Source: Calothrix sp. PCC 6303 (GTDB taxonomy: Bacteria; Cyanobacteriota; Cyanobacteriia; Cyanobacteriales; Nostocaceae). From it: DNA of 64,000 nucleotides. The stretch spans positions 2,666,001-2,730,000 of the forward strand of contig NC_019751.1 in the NCBI RefSeq assembly GCF_000317435.1, in the 5' to 3' direction. The translations under genes were made by a program, and so were the position numbers. Below are positions 50,259-61,045 of the stretch, piece after piece. A model generated the notes under the pieces. That model saw only the letters and a program-made list of their open reading frames with translations, was not told where the DNA came from and searched no databases. Every line of letters starts with the position of its first letter. Within the stretch, counting starts at the first letter, position 1.

Positions 50259-52955
50259 ATGGCTGACTCGTGGGAATTACAAGAAATATGCGATCGCATC
50301 CTCAACCAAAATGCAAATGAGGATGACATTGCCCAATTGCGTCAATTCATCACGGCAAATAGCGATAAAAATGTTGTGCAGTTGGGGAAATACAACGTCA
50401 ATATTGCCGATGGTAAGGATATTCATATTGGCGATAAGATTTACCAAGGTACTGACGCAGAGACTATTCGCGCTATTTTGCGGGAGGTACTTTCCCAAAA
50501 TACCCAACACATAGAAATTGACTGGCACGATATTAGCCAAATCATGCTGTCTGAGCAGCAGCGACTCACCACAAACCCACTCACATCCGGTGAGGGAATT
50601 AGCCATCGTACTACACAAGTATACGTACCCCTGGGATTGGTGGAGCGAAAAAAGCAAACCCGACGAAAGGAGGATGTTTCACCAGAGCAGGGTTCGGAAC
50701 TTTACCGGGAGACGGAAATTACCCAAACCTTTGAGTATCAGCAATTTTTACAGCAGGTACTCAAGCAACGGCAAAGTCCCAAAAGCCAGGGAAAACGCAT
50801 TGCAATTATCGGGGAACCGGGAGCGGGGAAAACTACCCTGTTGCAGCAAATCGCTAGTTGGGTATCCGGTGAAATACCCGATGCGATAGTGATTTGGATA
50901 TCTCTGGCAGATTTGCAGGGACAGGAACTGGAAGTATATTTGTTCGATAAATGGTTGCAAGCGGTAGCTCGAAAAGTTGGACAAGCGGAAGCATCTACCC
51001 AAGTTAAAGATGATTTTGTAGCTCAGTTTAACCGAGGTTTGGTGTGGCTGTTGCTGGATGGGGTGGATGAAATGCAAGCAACGCAGGGTAATCCTTTGGG
51101 AGAATGCGATCGCCAACTTCGTGCGGGAAGTTTACTACAACAAGCGCGGATTGTGCTTTCGTGTCGGTTAAATCTTTGGGATGGTGGTAGCAATTCCCTC
51201 GATTCCTTCGATAATTATCGCACCCTGGAGTTTTCCTATCCCCAGCAGGTGGAACAATTTATAGGCAATTGGTTTGCCTCGCTCCCATCGGCAGAAACCC
51301 AGATAGGGGAAAGGTTGTGTGCAGCTTTGGCTGAATCGGGGAAAGAACGAATTCGGGATTTGGCGAAAAATCCGTTGCGGTTGACGCTTCTGTGTTTCAA
51401 TTGGTACTTGGGTGAGGGGAAATTACCGGAAACAAAAGCGGGATTATACGAGCAATTTGTCGCGGATTTTTACGAGTGGAAGAAGGGGCAGTTTGCGACG
51501 ACGGGGGAGCAGCGCAAGCGGTTGAATACAGCTTTAGGAGAATTGGCAAGGGAGGCGATCGAGAAGGAAGCAACGCGGTTTCGATTGCGACAGGATTTTG
51601 TCTGTGAGTATTTGGGGGAACCAGATGATGCAGATTCGTTGTTTGGGTTAGCGTTGCGGTTGGGATGGTTGAATAAGGTAGGGGTGGATGGGGATAATCC
51701 CAGGAAGGGGGTTTATGGGTTTTTCCATCCGACCTTTCAGGAGTATTTTGCAGCGTTGGCGATCGATGATTGGCATTATTTCCTAAATCATATTCCTGAT
51801 AATCCCAGTCATCCAAATGCAAGCTATCGAATTTTTGAACAGCAGTGTAGGGAAATATTTTTTCTCTGGATTGGATTCCCCCAAAATAATTTTTTACCAG
51901 CCATTGAAGCTTTAATGTCTTTTGAAGATGCTTGCAAAAGTTGGAACATTAGTGTTAAAAGCTTTTACGAACACCAAGCATATATGATAGTAATATATTG
52001 CCTTATGGAAATTGGTATTCGCAAACAATATAAAGAAATTTTCAAAGAAATAGTTAATTATATATTAAATCTTTTTGGAGAGCAGAAACAGCATAATTAC
52101 TGGTTATTTCTTAGTGATGCTGTTTTCCCGATTTTAGATGATTTGTACACAAAAAATATATTGCAAGAACTATTTAATTTAGTAAATGATCAAAAAACAA
52201 TAGGTAAAACTAAACAAATTATTTTGATATGTAGAGAGAAACAATTACGCGAACAAAACAAAATAATTTTGAAGCAAAATAATGTATTAGATATAATTAC
52301 TGAAATCGATAAACTCATTATAAAAAGTAACCCTGGAGAAAGTATTACTTATAGATTGTCTCAACTGATTGAATTAATTAGTAAAAACAATGTATTACTA
52401 ATTCAAGCACTAATCAAAATATTAAATTATGAGCATCCTCGGCATATAAAACTCAAGACTATTATCGCGCTTGGTCTTGCTTCTCATGAAAATTTAGATG
52501 CTATTGCTGCTCTCAATAAAGAAATAGAAAGTTCACCAGATTTAATTTATCTTTTTTATACTACAAAAACCCTTGTAGCAATTAATCCAAGGAATAGAGA
52601 AGCAATTTTACTTTTACGTGAGTTAATGCCCACATTACACATATATATGCAGATTGAAGCTTGTGAGCTTTTAATGAATGATGAAGAGATTGCTTATGAC
52701 TTATTTATTAAATTAATAGAACTTATACAAAGTGACCCAGATGATGAGGTATATTATAGAGCCTGCCAAACCTTAAAAGCAAATATAAATACTGATATTT
52801 TATATTATTCATTATTAATATCTAAATTAAGAGATTGTTTAACAAATAAAATTTATGAAGACGAATTCTTTCGCTTTCGAGACTGTTATGAACTACTTTG
52901 GTGCTATTCTCAAGAATTATCTTATAAAGCATTTTATGAAGCTTGGTTTCAATAG
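50259..52955 (+). CDS. NACHT ATPase with IHIGD adaptor module and C-terminal HEAT-like repeats
   Basis: The 898-residue product begins with the adaptor (residues 1-80, LGKYNVNIADGKDIHIGDKIY). A NACHT NTPase follows: P-loop GEPGAGKTT (185-193), Walker B GLVWLLLDGVDEM, IVLSCRLNLW, then FHPTFQEYFAAL at about 495-510. The C-terminal 380 residues are helical with HEAT-like units (YEHPRHIKLKTIIALGLASH). This is the plan of bacterial NACHT/NLR-like proteins, some of which act against phage. DNA changes from GC-richer to clearly AT-rich near 51790, where NACHT ends and the repeat domain begins, so the sensor part may have been swapped. The adaptor would pass the signal to a separate effector. Confidence 0.88.
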   Translation: MADSWELQEICDRILNQNANEDDIAQLRQFITANSDKNVVQLGKYNVNIADGKDIHIGDKIYQGTDAETIRAILREVLSQNTQHIEIDWHDISQIMLSEQQRLTTNPLTSGEGISHRTTQVYVPLGLVERKKQTRRKEDVSPEQGSELYRETEITQTFEYQQFLQQVLKQRQSPKSQGKRIAIIGEPGAGKTTLLQQIASWVSGEIPDAIVIWISLADLQGQELEVYLFDKWLQAVARKVGQAEASTQVKDDFVAQFNRGLVWLLLDGVDEMQATQGNPLGECDRQLRAGSLLQQARIVLSCRLNLWDGGSNSLDSFDNYRTLEFSYPQQVEQFIGNWFASLPSAETQIGERLCAALAESGKERIRDLAKNPLRLTLLCFNWYLGEGKLPETKAGLYEQFVADFYEWKKGQFATTGEQRKRLNTALGELAREAIEKEATRFRLRQDFVCEYLGEPDDADSLFGLALRLGWLNKVGVDGDNPRKGVYGFFHPTFQEYFAALAIDDWHYFLNHIPDNPSHPNASYRIFEQQCREIFFLWIGFPQNNFLPAIEALMSFEDACKSWNISVKSFYEHQAYMIVIYCLMEIGIRKQYKEIFKEIVNYILNLFGEQKQHNYWLFLSDAVFPILDDLYTKNILQELFNLVNDQKTIGKTKQIILICREKQLREQNKIILKQNNVLDIITEIDKLIIKSNPGESITYRLSQLIELISKNNVLLIQALIKILNYEHPRHIKLKTIIALGLASHENLDAIAALNKEIESSPDLIYLFYTTKTLVAINPRNREAILLLRELMPTLHIYMQIEACELLMNDEEIAYDLFIKLIELIQSDPDDEVYYRACQTLKANINTDILYYSLLISKLRDCLTNKIYEDEFFRFRDCYELLWCYSQELSYKAFYEAWFQ

Positions 52956-53083
52956 CGATTATTGTACTTAACTAGATATATATTGATCGCTTCGAGTAAC
53001 AGGATGTAGAACTTGCGGAAACTTTGATTAACTTAGCTCAACTGCGTCAATTTGATTTTAAATAATTGATTGTATGTGAATAT

Positions 53084-54405
53084 CCTTACCGGGTGACAAC
53101 AGGGCTAAAGAGCTTGTTTCATAAGGGATAGAGCATGAAACCCACGCTGAAAATGCAGGCGTTTGTGGGGTTTGAGGGCAATCAAGCCCAGAGCTAAATC
53201 AGCCCATAATTCCATAGCATATATCCATCTTTGACCATAAATGGCAAAACTAAAATCACTCTGGCGTGGGTATTTATCTTTGTGCTGTTTAATACGTCCG
53301 GCATAAGTTTCGATACCTAATATTTGCATTCGCTGACCGTACATTGTCCCTAAACTATAAGCAATTACAATCAGTAATACTAAGGCTAAAAAACGAGTTT
53401 CGTTGACTTTGGTATCCTCAAGGTTATAACCTCCTGTTTTACAGTCACGAAAAAATTGCTCAATTCCCCAACGACAACGATAAACTTCTAAAGTTTGTTT
53501 GAATGTCGGTAAATTAGTTAGGATATACCACGGTTGCTGTGAACCTTGATTTCGGTATTTTCGTTTCCAGTAGACAGCAAGATTAAATAGACCTAACCCA
53601 TCACCTTTATTACACTTGACTCCTATATAAAACTTCGACATTCCAGGTTTAAATCCTTTGTCTTTAAGAATTTGATATTCTTCATCAGATTCTTCTTGAA
53701 AATGAAGGTCTTTTTTCTGACGTAATGCGAAGTATACTCCCCTGTTATCAAGCCATTGAGCGAGTTTGGGACTATGGAATTCTCTATCTCCTATTACTAA
53801 AACTGGATAATTCTTAAATAAGGAAAGAGCTATACTTAATAAACGCTTTTGGGCTTGAAAGTTACTGTTACCCACATGAGGCAATGTTTCCCAATATAAG
53901 GGTAATGCATGAGTGCCCCACACTAAAGTTACCATAAATAAATTGCGATCTTTCCATTGGGTTCTGTCAATGCCAATCATCCAGTAACCATATTTTTTAT
54001 GCTTTTGTTGTTTGTAATAGCGACGTTGTTCTCGGTTGAGATTATGTCCAGTTTGTGATTGTCTAATCCAATATTTTACTAATGGAAACCACAGTAATTT
54101 CACACACAGGCTACCTACAACTAAAAAACGTTGCAGATTGCGTTTTCGACTTTCATAGGTAATTGGCTGAGGAAATAAATTTGCTAAGGTGGAGAGCTTG
54201 ACCTGACGATATGCTTGTATTAATAGTAACAGCAACTCTAGGGTTAGATACTGCTGTTCACTCAAATGTTTCTGGAAAATTTTTTGGTATGATTGTGGCA
54301 ACATTTTTATTTTTCTTGGGGAGCAATTTCCCCTATTTTTTTGCCACTTTATTTTCTCAGATCCTTGCTACATATACTCGCAAACCATATTGTCACCCGT
54401 TAAGG
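53084..54405 (-). mobile_element. IS4-family-like insertion sequence
   Basis: Terminal inverted repeats of 16 bp with one mismatch: CCTTACCGGGTGACAA at 53084-53099 and, reversed, CCTTAACGGGTGACAA at 54390-54405. The only gene inside is a DDE transposase. A target duplication could not be recognised by eye, which may reflect a deletion next to the element. Confidence 0.88.
53105..54304 (-). CDS. IS4-family-like transposase
   Basis: The 399-residue product has the DDE residues in IGIDRTQWKDRN, LVIGDREFHSP and YRCRWGIEQFFRDCKTGG, the last being the YREK-type motif of IS4-like enzymes. The reading frame is complete, so transposition activity is plausible. It lies between the NACHT gene and a truncated STAND gene, next to the deletion that removed the latter's ATPase domain. 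Confidence 0.9.
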   Translation of the reverse strand: MLPQSYQKIFQKHLSEQQYLTLELLLLLIQAYRQVKLSTLANLFPQPITYESRKRNLQRFLVVGSLCVKLLWFPLVKYWIRQSQTGHNLNREQRRYYKQQKHKKYGYWMIGIDRTQWKDRNLFMVTLVWGTHALPLYWETLPHVGNSNFQAQKRLLSIALSLFKNYPVLVIGDREFHSPKLAQWLDNRGVYFALRQKKDLHFQEESDEEYQILKDKGFKPGMSKFYIGVKCNKGDGLGLFNLAVYWKRKYRNQGSQQPWYILTNLPTFKQTLEVYRCRWGIEQFFRDCKTGGYNLEDTKVNETRFLALVLLIVIAYSLGTMYGQRMQILGIETYAGRIKQHKDKYPRQSDFSFAIYGQRWIYAMELWADLALGLIALKPHKRLHFQRGFHALSLMKQAL

Positions 54406-54458
54406 TTAGGTTGAGTGAATACATATAAGCAATCTTTAAAACCCTTGTACAGACTGGG

Positions 54459-54836
54459 TTATAAATTTACGGACAAGTCTATTGTTCCGTGTAAACTTTG
54501 GATGGTGTCGTGAATGCGCGATCGCACTTGTTGTACTAGGTCATCAACAGGTAGCTTATTATTCTGGCAAGAAGGGAGCGAAATTTCTTGAGACGTGGCA
54601 AATTTAGCAGTAGCTTTTAGTTCTTCCAGGATAGAGCGAATTATTTTTCCAATTGCTTCTGCATCTGCACCTTGGTAAATATCACCAATATGAATTTCCT
54701 GTCCTTGTCCCAGGTTAACTGCATATTTCCCTTGCTGAGAAATAATCTGACCACCATCACTAAGCCATTGTCGCAGAACTGTGATATCGGTATCAGTCTG
54801 CTGGTGTTTGACTATGCGATCGCACTGAGATTCAAT
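54459..54836 (-). pseudogene. N-terminal remnant of a STAND/NACHT gene with the IHIGD module
   Basis: The open frame (ATT near 54836; an in-frame TAG directly before it; no ATG, GTG or TTG near its start) reads SQCDRIVKHQQTDTDITVLR, then GKYAVNLGQGQEIHIGDIY, then QGADAEAIGKIIRSILEELK, and ends in RSRIHDTIQSLHGTIDLS, a segment that commonly precedes NACHT domains in cyanobacterial STAND proteins. It stops there, 54 bases from the end of the insertion sequence, and nothing of the ATPase remains. Start and main domain are lost, so it is a pseudogene, probably shortened by a deletion at the insertion sequence. Confidence 0.82.
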
Positions 54837-54853
54837 CTACCAGTTTGACGTTA

Positions 54854-57800
54854 CTAAGCTTCCATCGCACCTTTGATGGCGGCGGTGACGATTTTGACAG
54901 AGGGATGATCGACTGCGGCATCGAGGGCTGCAAATCCGGCTTCTTTCCCGGCATTGATGATGCGATCTTTGAGGGTGGGATTTTTTTCGATCGCTTCGAT
55001 TGCTTTGACGGCTATGATAGTGGGTTTATTGCTTCGATCGGTAGCAGAGATTTGATCGAGTAAATCTTTAATATCTTTTGCGGCTTGGGCAAGGTTTTGG
55101 GAGTTGACGATTTTGTTACCTGCGATCGCATCACCCGCGACATCACCAGTTTTCATTTTGTTGCCGGCAATGGTGTCTTTATCACCCATGACTTTATCAC
55201 CATCGACGCGATCGCCTGTCCATGTTTGATTTTTTTCATTTGTCATGGCTTGCTCCTGTTTAAGAGTTATTTCTCGGCTAACAGCTAGTTTAGTGATTTC
55301 TTGCATGTCTTCATAGGCTTCTCTCGAATAATATTCTTCTCTTTGATCGTTTTCAGTTGCTTGGCTAATTTGGATGTGTCCGATTGCATCATCAATCAAA
55401 CTATGAACATTGACTTTGTGGTAGGGAGGTTTATCACATTCAATCTCGTGGTTTTGATTTTGAATCCGTTCTTGGAGTTTTTTAAGTGCATAAGCATGGG
55501 GATTTTGGGAACCTTTGCAAGTTGGACAATTGCAGGGGATTAATTCTTGATAGCGAAGTTTTTCGTAGGAGTCGTGGATTTTATTAAACTCGTGACGGAT
55601 GCGTGTGAGGAGGTCTTTTTTGGGAAAACCGGATACTCGGATGCGGATTTCATTTTTGTAGTAGGCTTCGATGACTTCAGCGCGGGCATTACCATCGGTG
55701 AGGATTACGCCATCCTTCCAGATAAGTTCATTATCAATTGGCTTGTGCATTTCGACAATAAAGCGGGTGAGCATTCCCTTGGGCATAAAATCATAGTAAT
55801 AACGCAGGATCAGGTTTTCCCTGTCGTCCCAATCGTATTTAGGTTGGTTAGGAGAGAGAAGTTGGGGGGCGATGTAGGTGCGGGGACGGTGGGGGATTTC
55901 GTAACAGAGTTTAAACCGCATCATCAGTTGCAGCAATTCATCGCGCATGTCGCTGTACTGATCATCTGCCCAAATTTTCGCAAGATCCTTGTGGGTGAAG
56001 CAACCGAGGGCTTTTTGGACTTCTGGGGTATCAAGGACGGTGTAGACTGCGGTGGTAACCCATTCGGGTTTGAGGATGACCCAGTTTTTGAGGATGGGGT
56101 CTTCTTGGAAGTGGAGACAGACACCAAGATCGTGAAGGTAACCGCTGAGTTGAAGTTTGTCTTCGCGGCGTTTGAAGCCGTGGGTATCGCAGAGAGTGAA
56201 GAATTCGTCTTGGGTGATGTGATTGCGGTTATCGGCTTCTAGGGCTTCCCTGACTCGTACCCAGGTTTTGGGTAGTAGGGTGCCAATGTGGGGAAGTTGG
56301 CTGATATGGTGTTGGACGGCGGTGAGGATTTCGGAAAGTCCGCGATTACTAGCAAGGTTAGTGGAGAGGATTTTTTTGATGTTAGGGAAGCGTCCTCGTA
56401 GTTGATTTTCGTTAACTTGGCAGGGGCGATCTTGTTTTTCGTTTTTGACGATGATGACGGGACTAGCTTCACTGAGGAGTTCGACAACTTCAAGCCAGTA
56501 GTTAAAGTCAGTGTTGTCTTGGCGGGTGTCGGCAACGAGGAGATAGAGAGAGCGTTTGGTAAAGAAAAATTGGTGAGTGGCATGGTAGATTTCTTGTCCG
56601 CCGAAATCCCAGATATTCATGCGGAAGGGATTGCCACTGAAGTTAGGAAAGTCGAGATGCAATACATCAATCCCTTCGGTGGATTTTTCGGGGTTGTCAC
56701 CACCCTCAAGCTTGAGCTTGTATTTGGAGTCAATAAGTTTGTTGGCAAGGCTAGTTTTACCTACTCCTCCTTCACCGATAATGAATAATCTAGCTTCATA
56801 CAAAACTTTTGTATCTTCTTCTAGCAGTTGTGTATTAATCTCATCAGCCCACTTTGCATACTCCCCACCCAAACGCCTTAACACCTGAGCAGTAACTGTT
56901 GCAAAATATCCAACTTCCTCAACAATTCCGCTATCTTTAAATTGTTGTGGATTTCTCAATACAGTAGCAAAATCTTCCAGTGATAAACCTGCCTTTCTCG
57001 CCACATATTTTGATATCTCATCCACCACATTCAACACATACTGAGAAGGAACAGAATCAACTAATAACTCCCGCACCCCATCCATAAAATCGTACTGAAC
57101 ATAATCAGGATTGGTATCTGCATTTATCTCTGATAATGACTTTAATAATCCTCCTAAAAACACCTCAGCCACATGAACTTGTTGAGAATCTTTTAACATT
57201 GCTTCTCGAATTAATCGCACAATTGGCAGACTAATTACAGGTGCAGAAGCTAATAATCCCGCCAATTTTCTTGCCATTGGTGAAGCTGTTACCCGAAACG
57301 CCTGTACACGCTCTTCTGCACTCAAATCACTATGAGCCAGATTAAATAAGCCATTGTCTTTGTTAACAGGAGTTGCATCTAACTTAAACACATATCCCAA
57401 TGTCCAAATACCGCCCTTACCCGACAACATTTGCGCCCAAGTAACTACCTTATCCGCTTCTAATGTAAATACAGGGACTTTAACCCCCTTTTCCTCCTCC
57501 AGTTCATCCCACAATGACACTTCCTTGGCGATTAATTTATGGTTAGACATTCCCGGAGTTAACCCCCGCAACCGCACTTCTGAGGCTCTACCTAAAGCAG
57601 TTCTTTTCCACAGCCACTTGGGAAGCATCTGAACAATTGCCATTGACCCTTGTTTTGCCCACAGTTCTAATACAGGTGTAACTGCTCCATTGCGCCAAAG
57701 AGATGATACACAATCACTGACCACCAACACCAAACGCCGACCACTGGGGTCAATTAATTCCTTGGGACTACGGGTAGTTTGATTTTTAGCCGTTGCACCG

Positions 57801-58444
57801 ATACCGCGACGAATCTGAACTTGTTCGTTTTCATCTGTAATTAGTCCCCAGACCCGCACATCTCGGAAAATTCCATAGTTTTTCAGCAGTCGTTCCAATT
57901 CCTTAATGGTATGTCTCCAAATTTGCATGGAAATTGCCTCATCAACCACTAATTCCAAATCTAACCAAGGTTCTACCGTGGGTTTGATTACAGGTATCCA
58001 AAGCCCTTCATCTGCAATTCGTTGGATTGTGGCGGCTTCATCTAAAACTAATTCTCTACCAGAAGGAACACGACGCATTAAGGGTTTTAACCCCCGTGCT
58101 AAGGTTAAAGGCTCACGCAAAGAAGGAGCATCAGGGACTTTAAAGGATAAATCTAAAGATTTTGAGGTATGTTGTTGATTTCGAGGGTAAATGCCCGCTT
58201 TTTGTTCCTCTGGTGGCTGAGTTTGTGTTTTTTCTAAGTCTGAAATATTTGGCAATATTCCCTGCTCTGACTGACTTTCCTGCTTGTTAATCCCTCTCTC
58301 GTCTTCTTTGTTCAAGGGTAAACCAGAGGAGACTGACTCAGCTTGAAATTCCTGCATTTGAAGTGCCAGCCAAAGCGTATCAGCAATTTCTACGGCTGAC
58401 ATTTCTACTTCTTTACTCAATGCAGTAATTAACTGGTCAATCAT
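54854..58444 (-). CDS. vWA-like (SAV_2336-type) / Roc-COR GTPase fusion protein
   Basis: The 1196-residue product has a low-complexity N-terminus, then a SAV_2336-type region (residues ~105-420) with a vWA-like MIDAS start ([11 protein letters not shown], 163-173, in place of DxSxS) and [14 protein letters not shown] Roc GTPase follows (~548-720): G1 GEGGVGKTS (557-565), G3 IWDFGGQE (611-618), G4 NEKQD (668-672). A COR dimerisation region covers ~725-960, with a Cys pair knuckle CNCPTCKG (971-978). A GD-rich repeat ([15 protein letters not shown]) and a helical end finish it. Roc-COR proteins are GTP-regulated switches. The gene overlaps the MoxR gene by 4 bases, so it supplies the vWA part of a vWA-MoxR-VMAP system, with a GTPase added. 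Confidence 0.85.
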   Translation of the reverse strand: MIDQLITALSKEVEMSAVEIADTLWLALQMQEFQAESVSSGLPLNKEDERGINKQESQSEQGILPNISDLEKTQTQPPEEQKAGIYPRNQQHTSKSLDLSFKVPDAPSLREPLTLARGLKPLMRRVPSGRELVLDEAATIQRIADEGLWIPVIKPTVEPWLDLELVVDEAISMQIWRHTIKELERLLKNYGIFRDVRVWGLITDENEQVQIRRGIGATAKNQTTRSPKELIDPSGRRLVLVVSDCVSSLWRNGAVTPVLELWAKQGSMAIVQMLPKWLWKRTALGRASEVRLRGLTPGMSNHKLIAKEVSLWDELEEEKGVKVPVFTLEADKVVTWAQMLSGKGGIWTLGYVFKLDATPVNKDNGLFNLAHSDLSAEERVQAFRVTASPMARKLAGLLASAPVISLPIVRLIREAMLKDSQQVHVAEVFLGGLLKSLSEINADTNPDYVQYDFMDGVRELLVDSVPSQYVLNVVDEISKYVARKAGLSLEDFATVLRNPQQFKDSGIVEEVGYFATVTAQVLRRLGGEYAKWADEINTQLLEEDTKVLYEARLFIIGEGGVGKTSLANKLIDSKYKLKLEGGDNPEKSTEGIDVLHLDFPNFSGNPFRMNIWDFGGQEIYHATHQFFFTKRSLYLLVADTRQDNTDFNYWLEVVELLSEASPVIIVKNEKQDRPCQVNENQLRGRFPNIKKILSTNLASNRGLSEILTAVQHHISQLPHIGTLLPKTWVRVREALEADNRNHITQDEFFTLCDTHGFKRREDKLQLSGYLHDLGVCLHFQEDPILKNWVILKPEWVTTAVYTVLDTPEVQKALGCFTHKDLAKIWADDQYSDMRDELLQLMMRFKLCYEIPHRPRTYIAPQLLSPNQPKYDWDDRENLILRYYYDFMPKGMLTRFIVEMHKPIDNELIWKDGVILTDGNARAEVIEAYYKNEIRIRVSGFPKKDLLTRIRHEFNKIHDSYEKLRYQELIPCNCPTCKGSQNPHAYALKKLQERIQNQNHEIECDKPPYHKVNVHSLIDDAIGHIQISQATENDQREEYYSREAYEDMQEITKLAVSREITLKQEQAMTNEKNQTWTGDRVDGDKVMGDKDTIAGNKMKTGDVAGDAIAGNKIVNSQNLAQAAKDIKDLLDQISATDRSNKPTIIAVKAIEAIEKNPTLKDRIINAGKEAGFAALDAAVDHPSVKIVTAAIKGAMEA

Positions 58445-59487
58445 CTGTCCTCCGCACTGGTTAAGTATTTTAGCAACACTTCAATCAGGTCTTGTTCTTC
58501 TGCTTGTTCCGGTTTAAACTCACGAGTGACCATGTAAATGGCATTCAGCAGTTGATCTGTTGCTATATCCCCACTTTCTCGCAATGTTCTAAATTTGGCA
58601 ATTAATTGATTAATTTTTTCCTCATCTTTCGTTATTGTATCGCTGCCTAAATGTGCCTTCACAATCTCCTTCAAAGCGTCTGCATCCGGTTCATAGGGCA
58701 TATTTAACCTTAAACAACGCCTCAGAAATGCTGGGGGAAAATCGCGCTCACCGTTGTTAGTTAACAGAATAAAAGGGAAATTCTGACAGCGCACTCTACC
58801 TGCTTTAATTGGGACATCTATCCCATCATAAGTACGAACTTCTACCTGATTTACTTCTTTGGAAATTCGCGCTAATTCTGGGATTTCAAATTCCCCTTCT
58901 TCAAATAAATTGAGTAAATCATTGGGTAAATTAATATCACTTTTGTCTATTTCGTCAATTAGTAATACACGAGGACGACGGGAAGGGAGAAGGGCTGTAC
59001 CTAGCGGTCCCAGTTGAATATAGCGACCAATATCCTTACTTTTATCACCCATCTGTACATCTTGCAGACGTGCGATCGCATCATAACGATAAAGTCCTTC
59101 CTGTAAGGTTGAACGAGCGGTAATATACCAAGGTAACACCGCCCCCAGTTTTAGTTCATAAGCCACAGCATAAGCCAAAGAGGTTTTACCTGTCCCTGGT
59201 TTTCCTGTTACTAACAAAGGTCGTCTTAAATACAGTGCTGCATTGACCATATTAATAACAGTATTTCTATCATTATTTTTATCGGTGTGGATACGGAAAC
59301 TTTTACCCCGTTCCTCATCTTTAATATTATGCTCTGACTCCTCACAAAACTTTTGCCAGCGCTGCTCAGTTTGTGCAACTATTTGATCATCTACATCCAG
59401 AAATTTACGCCAACTTGGGGGTGGGGGAAGTTGATTAATGTTATCGTGCGGTTCACTATTACCTTGAAAAATTTTCCAATCAGTCAT
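58441..59487 (-). CDS. MoxR-type AAA+ ATPase
   Basis: The 348-residue product has Walker [10 protein letters not shown] (95-103), Walker [12 protein letters not shown] (174-184), sensor 1 LLTNNGER (241-248) and arginine-finger region FLRRCLRL (254-261), all typical of MoxR ATPases. MoxR proteins remodel partners that bear vWA domains. The partner here is the vWA-like/Roc-COR protein, encoded with a 4-base overlap downstream. VMAP and caspase genes lie upstream in the same operon. All ATPase motifs are intact. AAGGAAG precedes the start. Confidence 0.9.
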   Translation of the reverse strand: MTDWKIFQGNSEPHDNINQLPPPPSWRKFLDVDDQIVAQTEQRWQKFCEESEHNIKDEERGKSFRIHTDKNNDRNTVINMVNAALYLRRPLLVTGKPGTGKTSLAYAVAYELKLGAVLPWYITARSTLQEGLYRYDAIARLQDVQMGDKSKDIGRYIQLGPLGTALLPSRRPRVLLIDEIDKSDINLPNDLLNLFEEGEFEIPELARISKEVNQVEVRTYDGIDVPIKAGRVRCQNFPFILLTNNGERDFPPAFLRRCLRLNMPYEPDADALKEIVKAHLGSDTITKDEEKINQLIAKFRTLRESGDIATDQLLNAIYMVTREFKPEQAEEQDLIEVLLKYLTSAEDR

Positions 59488-59508
59488 CTTTTTAATTTAA
59501 CTTCCTTG

Positions 59509-61032
59509 CTATTGTCCAGGTGTTTTTAATTCCAGCATGACATTAGGGGTAAGACGATAAGGGTCTTCCCAAAGCAGGGCTAAATGAAACCCTAAATGTT
59601 CTTCAGTTTGAGCATCAGCTTTTTCTCTAGTTTGTCTAACTGATTCACACAAATGGCATAATGGTTTAAAAGTTAATATTTCATCTATTGCTGACACATG
59701 ATCAAAATTAGGAATATCATATCTTGTCCAAATAGCAATTGGTGTTGTTGCAGTTAAGATAGCTTTAAATAACTCCTTGGTTTTGGCTTTGGGGGGAGCG
59801 CAAGTTAACTTAAGTCCGATTTTTTCCTGTAAATTATTTCTCAACGACTTCCAATTAAAAGTTTCCATTTCCTGAAGATGTGCAAATAGTTCTTGAATCG
59901 GTTCATTATGTAAAACTGTTTTTACCTTGTCCCAATATTTATACCAATCAGATAAATAAGAATCTAAATAATCAATATCCAAACGTTCTAGCGACCGCAG
60001 TCGAATTGGATATTTAATTCCCAAAGTTATTTCCTCTACTATTGGGTCAGAAATTTTCCAGCGATCTACCTCTGTTCCAATTAAATCACTTGGTAAAAAT
60101 ATCTCAATAATTAGCTGATATTGTTTACCCCTAAGATATTTGAGGCTTGTTTTTAGAAATTTATTGAGTTGTTTGGGTATGTCATTAAATTTACATAATG
60201 TTCCTTGTTGCTGTTCATCTTGAGCGAGTAGTGATGTAAACTTAGATAGGTTATTTCCTGGTATTGAGTCATCAATAATTAACCAGGCATTTAGTAAAAA
60301 ATCCTCGTTATCACTACAACGCTCAAGGGTAGCGATTAAATAAGATTGTAGTTGTCCTTCTTTGTTAGAAACAAAATCTGCTGGTAGTTTATTTTTATTC
60401 TCGTCTGGATACTTTTTTAATGCTAGTTCTTCAGCAACTACATTCAATTTATTACGAATCTCTTGAGGAACATTTTTATCTTGGCTTAATCTATTGAAAA
60501 AATCAAACAATCTTCTAAATTGCTCAAGCTTCTGTAATATTTGTGTAATATTATTTTCCTCTAAACCCCACACACCAGCATCAGGAGGTAAAGCTTCTTG
60601 ATAGGCTTGTTGAATACTTTCTTGAGGGATACGAGAAAAATCTAAATCATTTAAAGACTCTTGAGAAAGATTACTAAAATTACTATCGCTAGACAGCAAT
60701 TGAATAAATGTACAATTTTTGTAAACATTACGTTTATCAATATCTCTTGCGGCTACATCCCCATCTTGAGTATTTTGATGAATACCACTTGTTGCTTGAA
60801 TGGCTTTAACTAAGGCTTCCATCGCGTCCTTATCCCACTGATTGTAGGTGCGATCGCCTATATGTATATCCTTCCCCTCTTCAATATTGGTGATATATTT
60901 TCCCAACTGTTTTAAAGTCGATTTATCGCCTGCATTAAGAGTCTTTCGTAATACCAATAGATCCGCAGCAGTATGCTGATTATCAGTAATTTTATCAAAA
61001 ATCGCATTGATTTCAATTTCATTAATATTCAT
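59509..61032 (-). CDS. VMAP-like protein with N-terminal IHIGD adaptor module
   Basis: The 507-residue product starts with the adaptor (residues 1-75, LGKYITNIEEGKDIHIGDRTY). A helical middle (~130-240) follows, then a C-terminal region (~240-507) with LIIEIFLPSDLIG, YPIRLRSLERL, TPIAIWTRYD and LALLWEDPYRL, the pattern of the vWA-MoxR-associated protein C-terminal domain (VMAP-C). VMAP links the vWA-MoxR pair to its effectors. AGGAGAT just before the ATG overlaps the end of the caspase gene 13 bases upstream, so translation may be coupled. The paralogue at 63175 shares its plan. Confidence 0.82.
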   Translation of the reverse strand: MNINEIEINAIFDKITDNQHTAADLLVLRKTLNAGDKSTLKQLGKYITNIEEGKDIHIGDRTYNQWDKDAMEALVKAIQATSGIHQNTQDGDVAARDIDKRNVYKNCTFIQLLSSDSNFSNLSQESLNDLDFSRIPQESIQQAYQEALPPDAGVWGLEENNITQILQKLEQFRRLFDFFNRLSQDKNVPQEIRNKLNVVAEELALKKYPDENKNKLPADFVSNKEGQLQSYLIATLERCSDNEDFLLNAWLIIDDSIPGNNLSKFTSLLAQDEQQQGTLCKFNDIPKQLNKFLKTSLKYLRGKQYQLIIEIFLPSDLIGTEVDRWKISDPIVEEITLGIKYPIRLRSLERLDIDYLDSYLSDWYKYWDKVKTVLHNEPIQELFAHLQEMETFNWKSLRNNLQEKIGLKLTCAPPKAKTKELFKAILTATTPIAIWTRYDIPNFDHVSAIDEILTFKPLCHLCESVRQTREKADAQTEEHLGFHLALLWEDPYRLTPNVMLELKTPGQ

Positions 61033-61045
61033 ATTTTATAATCTC

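Noticed and set aside
52995-53063. Short frame VELAETLINLAQLRQFDFK before the insertion sequence
   Set aside because: It may be a gene tail but has an upstream in-frame stop and no recognisable homology; too short to call.
53070-54420. Target-site duplication for the IS4-like element
   Set aside because: The flanks GTGAATAT and GTGAATAC look alike but lie at unequal distances from the two ends, so they are not a duplication.
54845-57632. Many long plus-strand open frames opposite the vWA-Roc-COR gene
   Set aside because: They run antisense to a continuous 1196-codon gene with recognisable domains and have no ribosome sites.
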